The notes below the pieces were generated by a model. The model made no database searches. It worked only from the letters and a program-made list of their open reading frames with translations, and was not told the origin of the DNA. This document shows, one piece after another, positions 6,500 to 13,465 of a stretch of DNA of 15,207 nt. The DNA is from Yinghuangia elevatio (lineage in GTDB: Bacteria > Actinomycetota > Actinomycetes > Streptomycetales > Streptomycetaceae). The stretch covers positions 1 to 15,207 of the forward strand of contig NZ_JBEZFP010000190.1 in assembly GCF_040649515.1 (NCBI RefSeq), read 5' to 3'. The position numbers and the translations under genes were made by a program. Numbering within the stretch: position 1 is the first letter of the stretch; each line of letters opens with the position of its first letter.

Positions 6500-6925
6500 G
6501 TGTTCGACGTCGGTCCGCTGGAGATGGTCGCGCTCATCATCATCGCGATCGTCGTCTTCGGGCCTGACAAGCTGCCCAAGATGGTCGGCGAGGCGGCCCG
6601 GACGATACGCAAGTTCCGCGAGTTCTCCACCAACGCGCGCTCGGACCTGAAGAAAGAGCTCGGGCCGGAGTTCGAGAACATCAAGTTCGAGGACCTCAAC
6701 CCCAAGACCTTCGCCCGCAAGCACCTGATGGGCGAGGACGACGAGCTCGGCATCAAGGAGTTCGGCGAGCTGCGCGAGGACCTGACCCGCCAGCTGCGCT
6801 TCGACGACGACGCCAACGGCGTCCCGAGCGCCACGGGCCCGTCCGCGCACCCGATGCTGGAGAAGAAGAACGGCACGCGCGTGCAGCCGGGGGAGCGCCC
6901 GCCGTACGACGCCGACGCCACCTGA
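6500..6925 (+). CDS. Sec-independent protein translocase subunit TatB
   Basis: A 141-residue single-span membrane protein of the twin-arginine translocase, which exports folded proteins. It begins VFDVGPLEMVALIIIAIVVF: a short outside end, Glu8 as typical of TatB, one membrane helix (about 6-21), the GPDKLP hinge, and then an amphipathic helix with MVGEAARTIRKFREF. A charged, mostly helical cytoplasmic tail follows. The GTG at 6500 is chosen because GGAG lies 6 nt upstream and TatB proteins start with this MFDxG-like motif; the longer frame from 6446 would bury it. tatA and tatC are not in the window. In actinobacteria tatB commonly sits alone beside the sigE-type locus (family knowledge), which fits here. 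Confidence 0.93.
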   Translation: MFDVGPLEMVALIIIAIVVFGPDKLPKMVGEAARTIRKFREFSTNARSDLKKELGPEFENIKFEDLNPKTFARKHLMGEDDELGIKEFGELREDLTRQLRFDDDANGVPSATGPSAHPMLEKKNGTRVQPGERPPYDADAT

Positions 6926-6956
6926 GGCCCGCCTCGGCCCTCTCCCTCTTTCTCTC
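6924..6956 (+). terminator. Possible terminator after tatB
   Basis: GAGGCC (6924-6929) can pair with GGCCCTC (6936-6942) with one bulge. A pyrimidine-rich run (ctccctctttctctc) follows, the nearest thing to a T-tract in this stretch. A second small stem (cggcc/ggccg, 6968-6982) follows. The structure is weak. Confidence 0.35.
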
Positions 6957-7117
6957 TGACCTCCGCTCGGCCCGTATGGCCGCAGAACGCCCATAGGACC
7001 CCCGGAACGGCGGGTCGTGCGCGATTGCCGCGCGTGTGGCGGGGCACAGGCCGTACCGTGCCAGAGCGGGACCGGTGACGGCGCGCCCCAGGGCGTCGCG
7101 AGCAGACAAGGCGAAGC

Positions 7118-7798
7118 ATGGACACGATGAGCCACGCAGGCGCACCCGACCGAGCGCTGGGCGACCAGTCGGGGGCGGACCACGCGGGAGGCGGCACGGC
7201 CGAGGAGGAGACGGGACCTTCGCTGCTCGACCAGTACCTCGCCGCCGATTTCCCGTGGTACGGCCTCGACGAGGGCTGGGACGGGCGGCGCTGGCTCGCG
7301 TCGGTGTGCCAGGGCCGCGAGGGGCTGGAGTACGGCACCCTCGGCCACGGCGACGCCCCGAGCCGCCGGCCCGGCGACCCCACCCCGCGCAAGTTCGTCT
7401 CGGTCGTCACCGTCCCGCAGCGCGAACGCCGCCCCAGCGGCGACGGCGCCGGACTCCTGGAGGCCACCTCGATGGCCAGCGCCGCGTCCGTCGCCGGCGT
7501 CGCGCTGCTGGCCGACAGCTGGCCGTGGGACCTCGACCGCGAGCTGCGGCAGGAGTGGATGGACCAGCAGACCCACCTCGCGTGGGAGCTGGCCGACAAC
7601 CTGGACGGCGACGGGTGGACGGGGCTGGCGCTGCCGGTCAACGGCGTCCCGAACCGCTTCCGCTACCGCGAGTCGGAGTACGGCTGGGTGCTGGCCGGGC
7701 AGGCCGCGGGCGTGTACCTGGGCGTGTACGGGTGCGGGGTCAGTGCGTACGGGCTCGGGCTGGCGCTGATGCCGGAGCTGAAGGCGTACGAGGCCTGA
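7118..7798 (+). CDS. Conserved hypothetical protein
   Basis: A 226-residue protein I do not recognise beyond its place between tatB and mrp. The first 33 residues are Gly/Ala/Asp-rich and probably disordered. The rest is dense in aromatic residues: LLDQYLAADFPWYGLDEGWDG (36-56), SWPWDLDRELRQEWM (134-148), RFRYRESEYGWVLAG (180-194). Two small-residue stretches (119-132 and 193-216) are hydrophobic but broken by Gly and Tyr, so they are not clear membrane segments, and there is no signal peptide. The ATG at 7118 is the first in frame with only a weak AAGG upstream; an ATG at 7127 is the alternative. Codon use matches its neighbours, and the frame stays open to just before a strong terminator, supporting a real gene. 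No function is proposed. Confidence 0.8.
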   Translation: MDTMSHAGAPDRALGDQSGADHAGGGTAEEETGPSLLDQYLAADFPWYGLDEGWDGRRWLASVCQGREGLEYGTLGHGDAPSRRPGDPTPRKFVSVVTVPQRERRPSGDGAGLLEATSMASAASVAGVALLADSWPWDLDRELRQEWMDQQTHLAWELADNLDGDGWTGLALPVNGVPNRFRYRESEYGWVLAGQAAGVYLGVYGCGVSAYGLGLALMPELKAYEA

Positions 7799-7828
7799 CG
7801 CGGCCGTCACACGGTCGCGGTACGACCT

Positions 7829-7856
7829 GAGGGGGCGCCCGGACGGGCGCCCCCTC
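7829..7856. terminator. Strong bidirectional terminator hairpin
   Basis: gagggggcgcccg (7829-7841) and cgggcgccccctc (7844-7856) are perfect reverse complements, giving a 12-bp GC stem with a GGAC loop. It lies between the convergent unknown gene (ending 7798) and mrp (ending 7909). There is no T-run, as is usual in actinobacteria. Confidence 0.85.
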
Positions 7857-7908
7857 GGTCAGTCTCAGTCACCACCGACGCCGAAATCGGCCCGGGGTGC
7901 CGATCCGC

Positions 7909-9078
7909 TCAGAACTTGCGCTTCGGGGTGAGCCCCAGCTGCATGCCCGACAGCCCGCGCTGGCGATTGACGAGCTTGTCGGCGATGCCGCGCAGGGCGA
8001 CCGCGGCCGCCGATTCGGGGGTGTCGACCACGACCGGCGATCCGGTGTCGCCGCCCTCACGCAGCCGGGTGTCGATCGGGATCTGCCCGAGCAGCGGGAC
8101 CTTGGTGCCGGTGGCCTGCGAGAGGCCGTCCGCGACGCGCTGCCCGCCGCCGCTGCCGAACACGTCGAGGATGTGGTCGTCGCAGTGCGGGCACGGCAGG
8201 CCCGACATGTTCTCGATCACACCCGCGATGGTCTGCCGCGTCTCGACCGCGATCGTCCCGGCCCGCTCGGCCACCTCGGCGGCCGCCTGCTGCGGCGTCG
8301 TGACGACCAGGATCTCGGCGTTCGGGACGAGCTGCGCGACCGAGATGGCGATGTCGCCGGTGCCCGGCGGCAGGTCCATCAGCAGGACGTCCAGGTCGCC
8401 CCAGTAGACGTCGGCGAGGAACTGCTGCAGCGCCCGGTGCAGCATCGGTCCGCGCCACACCACGGGCGTGTTGCCCGACGTGAACATGCCGATCGAGATG
8501 ACCTTCACGCCGCGCGCCTCGGGCGGCATGATCATGTTCTCGACCTGCGTCGGGCGCCCTTCCGCGCCGAGCATTCGCGGCACCGAGTGGCCGTAGATGT
8601 CCGCGTCGACGACGCCGACCTTCAGGCCCTGGGCGGCCATCGCGGCGGCCAGGTTCACGGTCACGGAGGACTTGCCGACGCCGCCCTTGCCGGACGCCAC
8701 CGCGTACACCCGCGTCAGCGAGCCCGGTTTCGCGAACGGCACCTCGCGCTCGGCCTGCCCACCGCGCAGATGCGACGCGAGCTCCTTGCGCTGCTCGTCG
8801 CTCATGACGTCGAGCTCGACCTCGACCGCGGTGACGCCCGCGACCTTGCCGACGGCCTCGCGCACGCGCGAGGTGATGGTGTCGCGCATCGGACACCCGG
8901 CCACGGTCAGGTACACCGCGACCTTGACGCGCCCGTCGGCGGCGATGTCGACGGACTTGACCATGCCGAGCTCGGTGATCGGCTTGTGGATCTCGGGGTC
9001 GTCGACGGTCGCCAGCGCGTCCCGTACGGCGTCTTCCGGGACAGAAGTACGGGTCTCGCCAGATTCCAGGGTTGCCAT
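7909..9078 (-). CDS. Mrp/ApbC-family P-loop ATPase, Fe-S cluster carrier
   Basis: A 389-residue cytoplasmic ATPase that by family knowledge binds and delivers iron-sulfur clusters. An N-terminal DUF59/MIP18-like domain (about 14-95, with TVDDPEIHKPITELGMV and CPM at 62-64) precedes the ATPase. The Walker A is SGKGGVGKSS (129-138), followed by GVVDADIYGHSVPRMLG (155-171), MDLPPGTGDI (234-243) and the cluster-binding CPHC (Cys296, Cys299). The start is the ATG at 9078; extension to 9264 would add 62 low-complexity residues overlapping the DUF1003 gene. No ribosome site precedes the ATG. TAAGCT (9091-9086) ends 7 nt upstream, so a leaderless transcript is possible, although the gene also follows the DUF1003 stop by only 10 nt and may be co-transcribed with it. 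Confidence 0.94.
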   Translation of the reverse strand: MATLESGETRTSVPEDAVRDALATVDDPEIHKPITELGMVKSVDIAADGRVKVAVYLTVAGCPMRDTITSRVREAVGKVAGVTAVEVELDVMSDEQRKELASHLRGGQAEREVPFAKPGSLTRVYAVASGKGGVGKSSVTVNLAAAMAAQGLKVGVVDADIYGHSVPRMLGAEGRPTQVENMIMPPEARGVKVISIGMFTSGNTPVVWRGPMLHRALQQFLADVYWGDLDVLLMDLPPGTGDIAISVAQLVPNAEILVVTTPQQAAAEVAERAGTIAVETRQTIAGVIENMSGLPCPHCDDHILDVFGSGGGQRVADGLSQATGTKVPLLGQIPIDTRLREGGDTGSPVVVDTPESAAAVALRGIADKLVNRQRGLSGMQLGLTPKRKF

Positions 9079-9088
9079 ACGAGTGAGC

Positions 9089-9823
9089 TTACGTCCCCGG
9101 AGGGGTTCCACCGCGCCTAGGTGGCCTACCTCGCCCGCTCTCCCTGCCGCCGTCGCGGCCGCCCTCGGGCCCCGGATCGCGCCCGGGCTCGCGGGCGTTG
9201 TCCCGCCCACCTTCGCGGCCGCGGTCCCGTCCGCCCGATCCGCCGGAACTGTCGCCCCCGTCACGGCTGTTGTCGGCCGCCTCGGGGTGTGACGCGAGCC
9301 ACTGCTCGGCCTCCCGGCGTTCGTCCAGCTCCTTCATCAGCGACTGGAGCTCGGACCGCAGGAAATCGCGGGTCGCCACCTCGCCGAGGGCGATCCGCAG
9401 CGCCGCGACCTCGCGCGTCAGGTACTCGGTGTCGGCGATGTTGCGCTCGTTGCGCGCGCGGTCCTGCTCGAGGTTGACGCGGTCCCGGTCGTCCTGCCGG
9501 TTCTGGGCGAGCAGGATGAGCGGCGCCGCGTACGACGCCTGCAACGACAGGGCCAGCGTGAGGAAGATGAACGGGAACTCGTCGAAGCGCAGCCGCTCCG
9601 GCACCGCGACGTTCCACGCCACCCACACGAACACCGTCGCGGTCATGTAGACGAGGAACCGCCCGGTGCCCAGGAAGCGCGCGATGCGCTCGGAGAACCG
9701 GCCGAACGAGTCCGGGTCGTACTTCGGCAGCAGGTTCAGCCGCCGCTGCGGCAGCTTGGGCTGGTCCAGGCGGGGCCGGCGGCGGCGCTCGTCCGGCAGC
9801 GCGCCCTGCGCCTCACGCGCCAT
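9089..9823 (-). CDS. DUF1003 family membrane protein
   Basis: A 244-residue inner-membrane protein of unknown role. A basic N-terminus (1-50) leads to two membrane segments (about 55-73, GRFLVYMTATVFVWVAWNV, and about 88-106, LTLALSLQASYAAPLILL). These are followed by the NRQDDRDRVNLEQDRARN stretch typical of DUF1003 and a helical, probably coiled-coil region (about 118-178). The last 60 residues are a Gly/Arg/Asp-rich tail with repeated GGRD and GRE units, likely disordered. The ATG at 9823 overlaps the end of the upstream gene by 11 nt and has AGGAG about 9 nt upstream, pointing to translational coupling. The partner gene encodes a MgtE_N/CBS protein, and the same pair occurs in mycobacteria as Rv1231c-Rv1232c (from memory). 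Confidence 0.9.
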   Translation of the reverse strand: MAREAQGALPDERRRRPRLDQPKLPQRRLNLLPKYDPDSFGRFSERIARFLGTGRFLVYMTATVFVWVAWNVAVPERLRFDEFPFIFLTLALSLQASYAAPLILLAQNRQDDRDRVNLEQDRARNERNIADTEYLTREVAALRIALGEVATRDFLRSELQSLMKELDERREAEQWLASHPEAADNSRDGGDSSGGSGGRDRGREGGRDNAREPGRDPGPEGGRDGGRESGRGRPPRRGGTPPGT

Positions 9824-11117
9824 TGAGACGGCTCCTCACCTCGGCGGGATTGATCCCGCGCGCCTCGCCGTGCAGCGCGCCCTCGCGCCAGTCCTCGGGC
9901 AGCAGGTGGTCGAGGACGTCGTCGACGGTGACCGCGCCGAGCAGGTGGTCGTCCTCGTCCACGACGGGCGCGGCGACCATGTTGTACGCGGCCAGGAAGC
10001 TGGTCACCTCGGCCAGCGGGGTGTCCGGGCGCAGCGGCCGCAGGTCGGTGTCGACGACCGCGCCGACGAGGGTGAACGGCGGGTCGCGCAGCAGCCGTTG
10101 GAAGTGCACGGTGCCGAGGTACTTGCCGGTGGGGGTCTCGGTGGGCGGCCGGCAGACGTACACCTGGCTGGCCAGCGCGGGGGACAGGTCGGGGTTGCGG
10201 ACCAGGGCCAGCGCCTCGGCGATGGTCGCGTCCGGCTCCAGGACGATCGGCTCGGTGGTCATCATGCCGCCGGCGGTGTCGTCGGAGTAGGTGAGCAGGC
10301 GGCGGACGTCCTCGGCCTCGTCCGGCTCCATGAGGTCCAGCAGGCGTTCCGCGGTCTCCTCGGGCAGCTCGGAGATCAGGTCGGCCGCGTCGTCCGGGTC
10401 CATGGCCTCCAGGACGTCGGCCGCGCGCTCCTCGCGCAACTGGCCGAGGATCTCGACCTGGTCGTCCTCGGGCAGTTCCTCCAAGACGTCCGCCAGCCGG
10501 TCGTCGTCGAGCGCGGCGGCCACCTCGACGCGGCGCTTGGACGACAGGTTGTGCAGCACGTTGGCGAGGTCGGCGGCGCGCAACTGCTCGAACGTGGCGA
10601 GCAGGTTCGCCGCACCCTGCTGGTCCTCGGGCCGCTCGAAGCCGGTCACCGCGTTCCAGTCCACGGTCAGCGTCTCGCCGCGGCGGCGGCGCAGCGCGGA
10701 ACCGCCGCCGCCCTTCTGCACGAAGAGCTTGCCGACGTACCAGTCGCGCCCGCGGCCCGCGCTCATCGCGACGTCGAGCACGGTCACCTGCTCGCCGGTC
10801 TCCACCAGCGTGACCCGGCGGTCCAGCATCTCGGCGAGCACGAGCGTCTCGGTCGGCCGCTGCTCGAAGCGCCGCATGTTGACCAGGCCGGTGGTGATGG
10901 CCTCGCCGGTCTCGACGCTGGTCACGCGGGTCATCGGGACGAAGATGCGGCGGCGCGTCGTGACCTCGACGACCAGGCCCAGGACGCGCGGCGGCTGGTT
11001 GCCGGTGCGCAGCGCGATCACGACGTCGCGCACCCGGCCCACCTGGTCGCCGCCGGGGTCGAAGACGGCGGCGCTGGCGAGGTGCGAGATGAACACGCGG
11101 CTCGGCGTGCCGGTCAT
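9813..11117 (-). CDS. PRC-barrel, MgtE N-domain and CBS-pair protein (soluble)
   Basis: A 434-residue protein with no membrane segment. PRC-barrel-like beta segments come first (about 8-70 and 90-160; GDQVGRVRDVVIALRTG and RDWYVGKLFVQ). A MgtE_N superhelix (about 170-275) has repeated LEELPEDDQVEILGQL, VLEAMDPDDAADLISELP and LLDLMEPDEAEDVRRLL units. A CBS pair (about 283-408) with MMTTEPIVLEPDATIAEAL and AAPVVDEDDHLLGAVTVDDV follows. In true MgtE channels these cytosolic domains sense Mg2+ and gate a transmembrane part that is absent here. It is therefore probably a sensor or regulator, perhaps acting with the coupled DUF1003 protein, and should not be called a transporter. The ATG at 11117 overlaps the stop of a 26-codon ORF (ATGA), and GAGGTGG lies just upstream. 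Confidence 0.9.
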   Translation of the reverse strand: MTGTPSRVFISHLASAAVFDPGGDQVGRVRDVVIALRTGNQPPRVLGLVVEVTTRRRIFVPMTRVTSVETGEAITTGLVNMRRFEQRPTETLVLAEMLDRRVTLVETGEQVTVLDVAMSAGRGRDWYVGKLFVQKGGGGSALRRRRGETLTVDWNAVTGFERPEDQQGAANLLATFEQLRAADLANVLHNLSSKRRVEVAAALDDDRLADVLEELPEDDQVEILGQLREERAADVLEAMDPDDAADLISELPEETAERLLDLMEPDEAEDVRRLLTYSDDTAGGMMTTEPIVLEPDATIAEALALVRNPDLSPALASQVYVCRPPTETPTGKYLGTVHFQRLLRDPPFTLVGAVVDTDLRPLRPDTPLAEVTSFLAAYNMVAAPVVDEDDHLLGAVTVDDVLDHLLPEDWREGALHGEARGINPAEVRSRLNGA

Positions 11118-11194
11118 GCGGCCACCTCGCTCCACTCGGCGGCCGCCTTCGCGGAACGCATCCCCCTGGTGACTCGCCCGCCGCGCTCGCTCAT
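11114..11194 (-). CDS. Possible 26-residue leader peptide upstream of the MgtE_N/CBS gene
   Basis: A small frame, MSERGGRVTRGMRSAKAAAE plus six more residues, begins at the ATG at 11194. GAGAGGAGG lies about 7 nt upstream, one of the strongest ribosome sites in the window. Its TGA overlaps the ATG of the next gene in the ATGA arrangement typical of translational coupling. The peptide is basic with no hydrophobic segment or lipobox, and I do not recognise it. It may be a leader controlling translation of the downstream gene, a small functional protein, or an ORF that merely lets ribosomes reload. The ribosome site and overlap support translation but say nothing about function. Confidence 0.55.
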   Translation of the reverse strand: MSERGGRVTRGMRSAKAAAEWSEVAA

Positions 11195-11525
11195 GGCCGC
11201 CTCCTCTCGAGTGGCCCGCAGGTGTGCGGGCGACGCCGTACCGCCGCGTACGAACAGTACCGGCCGGGTCGGCTCCGCGATCTTCGGGAGATCGCACCCG
11301 CCGGTCCCGCCTTCCACCTGTGCCCGAACCGGCCGGATGTGATGCCCGCGCCGCCGCTTTGTACGCTGCGTGCTGACCACAACCCGCACCGCCACCCGCA
11401 CCGCCACCCGCGGCGCCACCCGCACCGCCACCCGCACCGCCACCCGCGGCGGGCACGCGCCGACGTACGTGCCGGCCACCTGCCGCCGCCTGCCGCCACC
11501 TGCTTCCGATGCCCGAGGGGAACCG
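11195..11525. other. Divergent intergenic region with hairpin and tandem repeats
   Basis: This gap of 331 nt separates the minus-strand leader/MgtE_N operon from the plus-strand lipoprotein gene and should hold both promoters. It contains a 7-bp hairpin (gcgatct/agatcgc, 11277-11295) and five 12-bp tandem repeats (11388-11447). A TACTGT -10-like box (minus, 11259-11254) and a TACGCT -10-like box (plus, 11362-11367) both lack good -35 boxes. The plus-strand frame from a GTG at 11370 runs through the repeats, but it has no ribosome site and would place Thr/Arg repeats before the signal peptide. Confidence 0.5.
11388..11447 (+). repeat. Five tandem 12-bp repeats
   Basis: The unit ACCGCCACCCGC occurs at 11388, 11400, 11424 and 11436 without change. 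A variant, GGCGCCACCCGC, sits at 11412, with a half unit (acccgc) before the array. Units abut with no spacers. The array ends 78 nt before the lipoprotein start, within its likely leader. Slippage could change the copy number; a regulatory role is unproven. Confidence 0.85.
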
Positions 11526-12365
11526 TTGCGCCGACGATTGCGAGCGCCCGTCGTCCTGGTCCTGCTGCTGTGGATGCTCGTGTCCGCGTGCTCCTCCGAC
11601 GACCCCACCGGCCTGGCCGGCGAGCCGACCGACACGATCCTGGAGCAGACCCGGACGGCCGCGAAGAACGCGACCTCGGTGCACATCACCGGTACCTGGG
11701 TGACGCAGAAGGTCGAGTACCAGATCGACATGCGCATCAAGGCCGACGGCGCCAGCGGCGAGATCGTCAGCACCGGCACCAGGGTCCAGCTGCTGCGGGT
11801 GGGCGTCGACCTGTTCGTCCGCGGCGACGAGAGCCTCTACCAGCCGCGCGACGGCCGGCAGGACCCGGACGCGGTGGCCTCGGCGGAGGTCCTGCGCGAC
11901 AAGTTCATCAAGGTGCCGCCGGACGACCCGGCGTTCGCCCGGCTCTCCGGCTTCACCCAGCTCCACCCGCTGCTCGACGAGCTGTTCCGCCTCGAGGGCA
12001 AGGTCAAGAAGGACGGCCGCAAGAACGTGCGCGGCGTCGAGACCCTCGCCCTCGCCGCCAACAAGGGCCGGGGCGGCGAGCTGTACGTCTCGCTCGGCGG
12101 CAAGCCCTACCCCATGCGCTACAGCCCCGGCCCCAACGCCGGCCGGCTCGACTTCTACGAGTACGACACGGACTTCCCCGTCGAGGTCCCGCGCGGCGAC
12201 CAGGTCGTCGACTACGGCAGCCTCAACCCCGCCCAGCCGCCCGCGCCCGGCACCGACGCCCACCAGTCGCCGCCGCCCTCGTCCTCGCCCACCGGCGGTT
12301 CGTCGGGCAGTCCCTCGGGATCCAAGAGTCCGAGCGGCCAACCCACCAGTACGCGCTCTTCGTGA
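11526..12365 (+). CDS. LppX/LprG-like lipoprotein 1
   Basis: A 279-residue secreted lipoprotein. MRRRLRAPVVLVLLLWMLVSAC is a signal peptide with a lipobox (VSAC) and lipidated Cys22. The mature protein has an alternating beta pattern with SVHITGTW (51-58), YQIDMRIKADGASGEIV (65-81), VQLLRVGVDLFVRGD (87-101) and LYVSLGGKPYPMRY (186-199). This resembles the LppX/LprAFG half-barrel family thought to bind or carry lipids. A Pro/Ser/Gly-rich tail (from about 235) follows. I chose TTG at 11526 because GAGGGG (11515-11520) lies 5 nt upstream and this puts the basic n-region at the N-terminus. The next gene encodes a paralogue. The family assignment rests on pattern, not on a strong motif. Confidence 0.85.
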   Translation: MRRRLRAPVVLVLLLWMLVSACSSDDPTGLAGEPTDTILEQTRTAAKNATSVHITGTWVTQKVEYQIDMRIKADGASGEIVSTGTRVQLLRVGVDLFVRGDESLYQPRDGRQDPDAVASAEVLRDKFIKVPPDDPAFARLSGFTQLHPLLDELFRLEGKVKKDGRKNVRGVETLALAANKGRGGELYVSLGGKPYPMRYSPGPNAGRLDFYEYDTDFPVEVPRGDQVVDYGSLNPAQPPAPGTDAHQSPPPSSSPTGGSSGSPSGSKSPSGQPTSTRSS

Positions 12366-12371
12366 CCTGAA

Positions 12372-12402
12372 CCGGGGTCCCACCGGGATACGGTGGCCCC
12401 GG
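12372..12402 (+). terminator. Hairpin between the two lipoprotein genes
   Basis: ccggggtcccacc (12372-12384) pairs with ggtggccccgg (12392-12402) as 6 + 5 bp with a 2-nt bulge and a 7-nt loop. It begins 7 nt after the first lipoprotein stop. It lacks a T-run. It may end or attenuate the first transcript, so the second lipoprotein may be expressed at a different level. Confidence 0.55.
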
Positions 12403-12464
12403 CCCTACGCCCTCTGGGCACCGGCACCCGGCTCCACCCGGCTTGATACGTAAGGAAACTGGCG

Positions 12465-13337
12465 GTGACTCGACGAAGCGCCCGGTCGCGGACGGGCCTG
12501 GTTGCGACGGCGGCGGTCGTGGCGGCGGTCCTGGCAACCGGATGCAGCGTGGGCAAGCCCGCGCACCGGTCCTTCTCCGACCCCGGCGACGAGCCGTCCG
12601 TCGGGCTGCCGCTCGGCAACCAGGTGGGCGGGCTGGATGCCGCGGCGATCCTGCAGCGGGCCCAAGCGGCCACCGCGGCAGCGGCGTTCGTGCACGTCAA
12701 GGGCACCGTCACCGAGCCGGGGGCGACCACGCCGTTCAGCGTCGACATGCGCTTCACCGCCACCGGCAGCGACGGCGCGATCGTCGAGGACGGCGTCACC
12801 GCGCGGGTCACCCGGGTGCAGAACCAGGTGTGGTTCCAGGGCGACGCGCGTTTCTGGTCCGAGGTCGGCAGCGCGGCCGCGGAGACGGCCAACCGCGGCA
12901 AGTTCGTGCAGGTGCCGGTCGGCGACCGGAAGTACGCGGGGCTGGTCGAGAACACGTACGTCGAACGCCTCGTCACCAAACTCCTCGGCAAGCCGGGCCC
13001 CCTCGAAAAGGGCGAGACGCGCGAGGTCAACGGCCGCACCGCGATTGCCCTCGTCGACAAGGGGCCGGGCGGCGGCACCATCTGGGTCGCCACCGAAGGC
13101 GCGCCGTATCTGATGCGCTTCGAGGCCGCCCCCGACGCGCGCACCAAGGGCGCCATCGACTTCATCGGCTACAACGACCGCACCGTGATCACCCCGCCGG
13201 ACCCGGACATCGTCGTCGACAAGGACCTCTCCCCGCAGCCCACCGGCTCCGCCAAGTCCACCAAGCGCCCGACCTCACCGACGACCACGAAGTCGACCGC
13301 CGGCACCACCAAGTCCCCCAGCGCCACCCGCAGCTGA
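12465..13337 (+). CDS. LppX/LprG-like lipoprotein 2
   Basis: A 290-residue secreted lipoprotein and likely paralogue of the preceding one. The signal peptide runs to LATGC (Cys27 lipidated) after MTRRSARSRTGLVATAAVVA. Shared features with the first copy include FVHVKGTV (75-82), FSVDMRFTATGSDGAIV (91-107), TRVQNQVWFQGD (116-127), KFVQVP (146-151) and TIWVATEGAPYLMRFEAAPD (205-224). The spacing and the final IDFIGYND (231-238, compared with LDFYEYD in the first copy) match. A Thr/Ser/Lys/Pro tail of about 35 residues ends the protein, like a wall-spanning spacer in reverse. The GTG at 12465 has AAGGAA (12452-12457) 7 nt upstream. The ligand is unknown. Confidence 0.87.
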   Translation: MTRRSARSRTGLVATAAVVAAVLATGCSVGKPAHRSFSDPGDEPSVGLPLGNQVGGLDAAAILQRAQAATAAAAFVHVKGTVTEPGATTPFSVDMRFTATGSDGAIVEDGVTARVTRVQNQVWFQGDARFWSEVGSAAAETANRGKFVQVPVGDRKYAGLVENTYVERLVTKLLGKPGPLEKGETREVNGRTAIALVDKGPGGGTIWVATEGAPYLMRFEAAPDARTKGAIDFIGYNDRTVITPPDPDIVVDKDLSPQPTGSAKSTKRPTSPTTTKSTAGTTKSPSATRS

Positions 13338-13338
13338 C

Positions 13339-13386
13339 GCCGCGGCGGTACGTGCGGGCCGGTGCGGGTCACCGCGTTGCCGCGGC
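13339..13386. terminator. Possible nested terminator between convergent genes
   Basis: gccgcggc at 13339-13346 and again at 13379-13386 can pair (each is self-complementary). Between them cggtg (13360-13364) and caccg (13370-13374) form a small inner hairpin. It starts 1 nt after the lipoprotein 2 stop. The outer stem is only 8 bp with a large interior. Confidence 0.35.
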
Positions 13387-13465
13387 CGACTCCCGACTGC
13401 CCGTTGCCTGCTGCCTGTTCACTGCTGCCGCCGGGAGGTTGCGATGGAGGACTCCTCGGCGTGCC

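Noticed and set aside
7897..9120. Plus-strand frame opposite mrp
   Set aside because: His/Arg/Asp-rich shadow of a clearly identified gene.
9079..9264. Mrp N-terminal extension of 62 residues
   Set aside because: Low-complexity sequence, overlaps the end of the DUF1003 gene, and Mrp proteins normally start just before the DUF59 domain.
9666..11342. Plus-strand frame opposite the MgtE_N/CBS gene
   Set aside because: Shadow of a gene with strong domain evidence; no ribosome site.
11388..11447. CRISPR-like array
   Set aside because: Units of 12 bp abut directly with no spacers and there are no cas genes.
11518..11524. GGGAACC as an ECF -35 box before lipoprotein 1
   Set aside because: No CGTT or CGTC at 15-17 nt spacing; the G-run is better explained as the ribosome site for the TTG start.
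11370..11525. N-terminal extension of lipoprotein 1 through the 12-bp repeats
   Set aside because: It would place about 50 Thr/Arg-rich residues before the signal peptide and has no ribosome site at the GTG.
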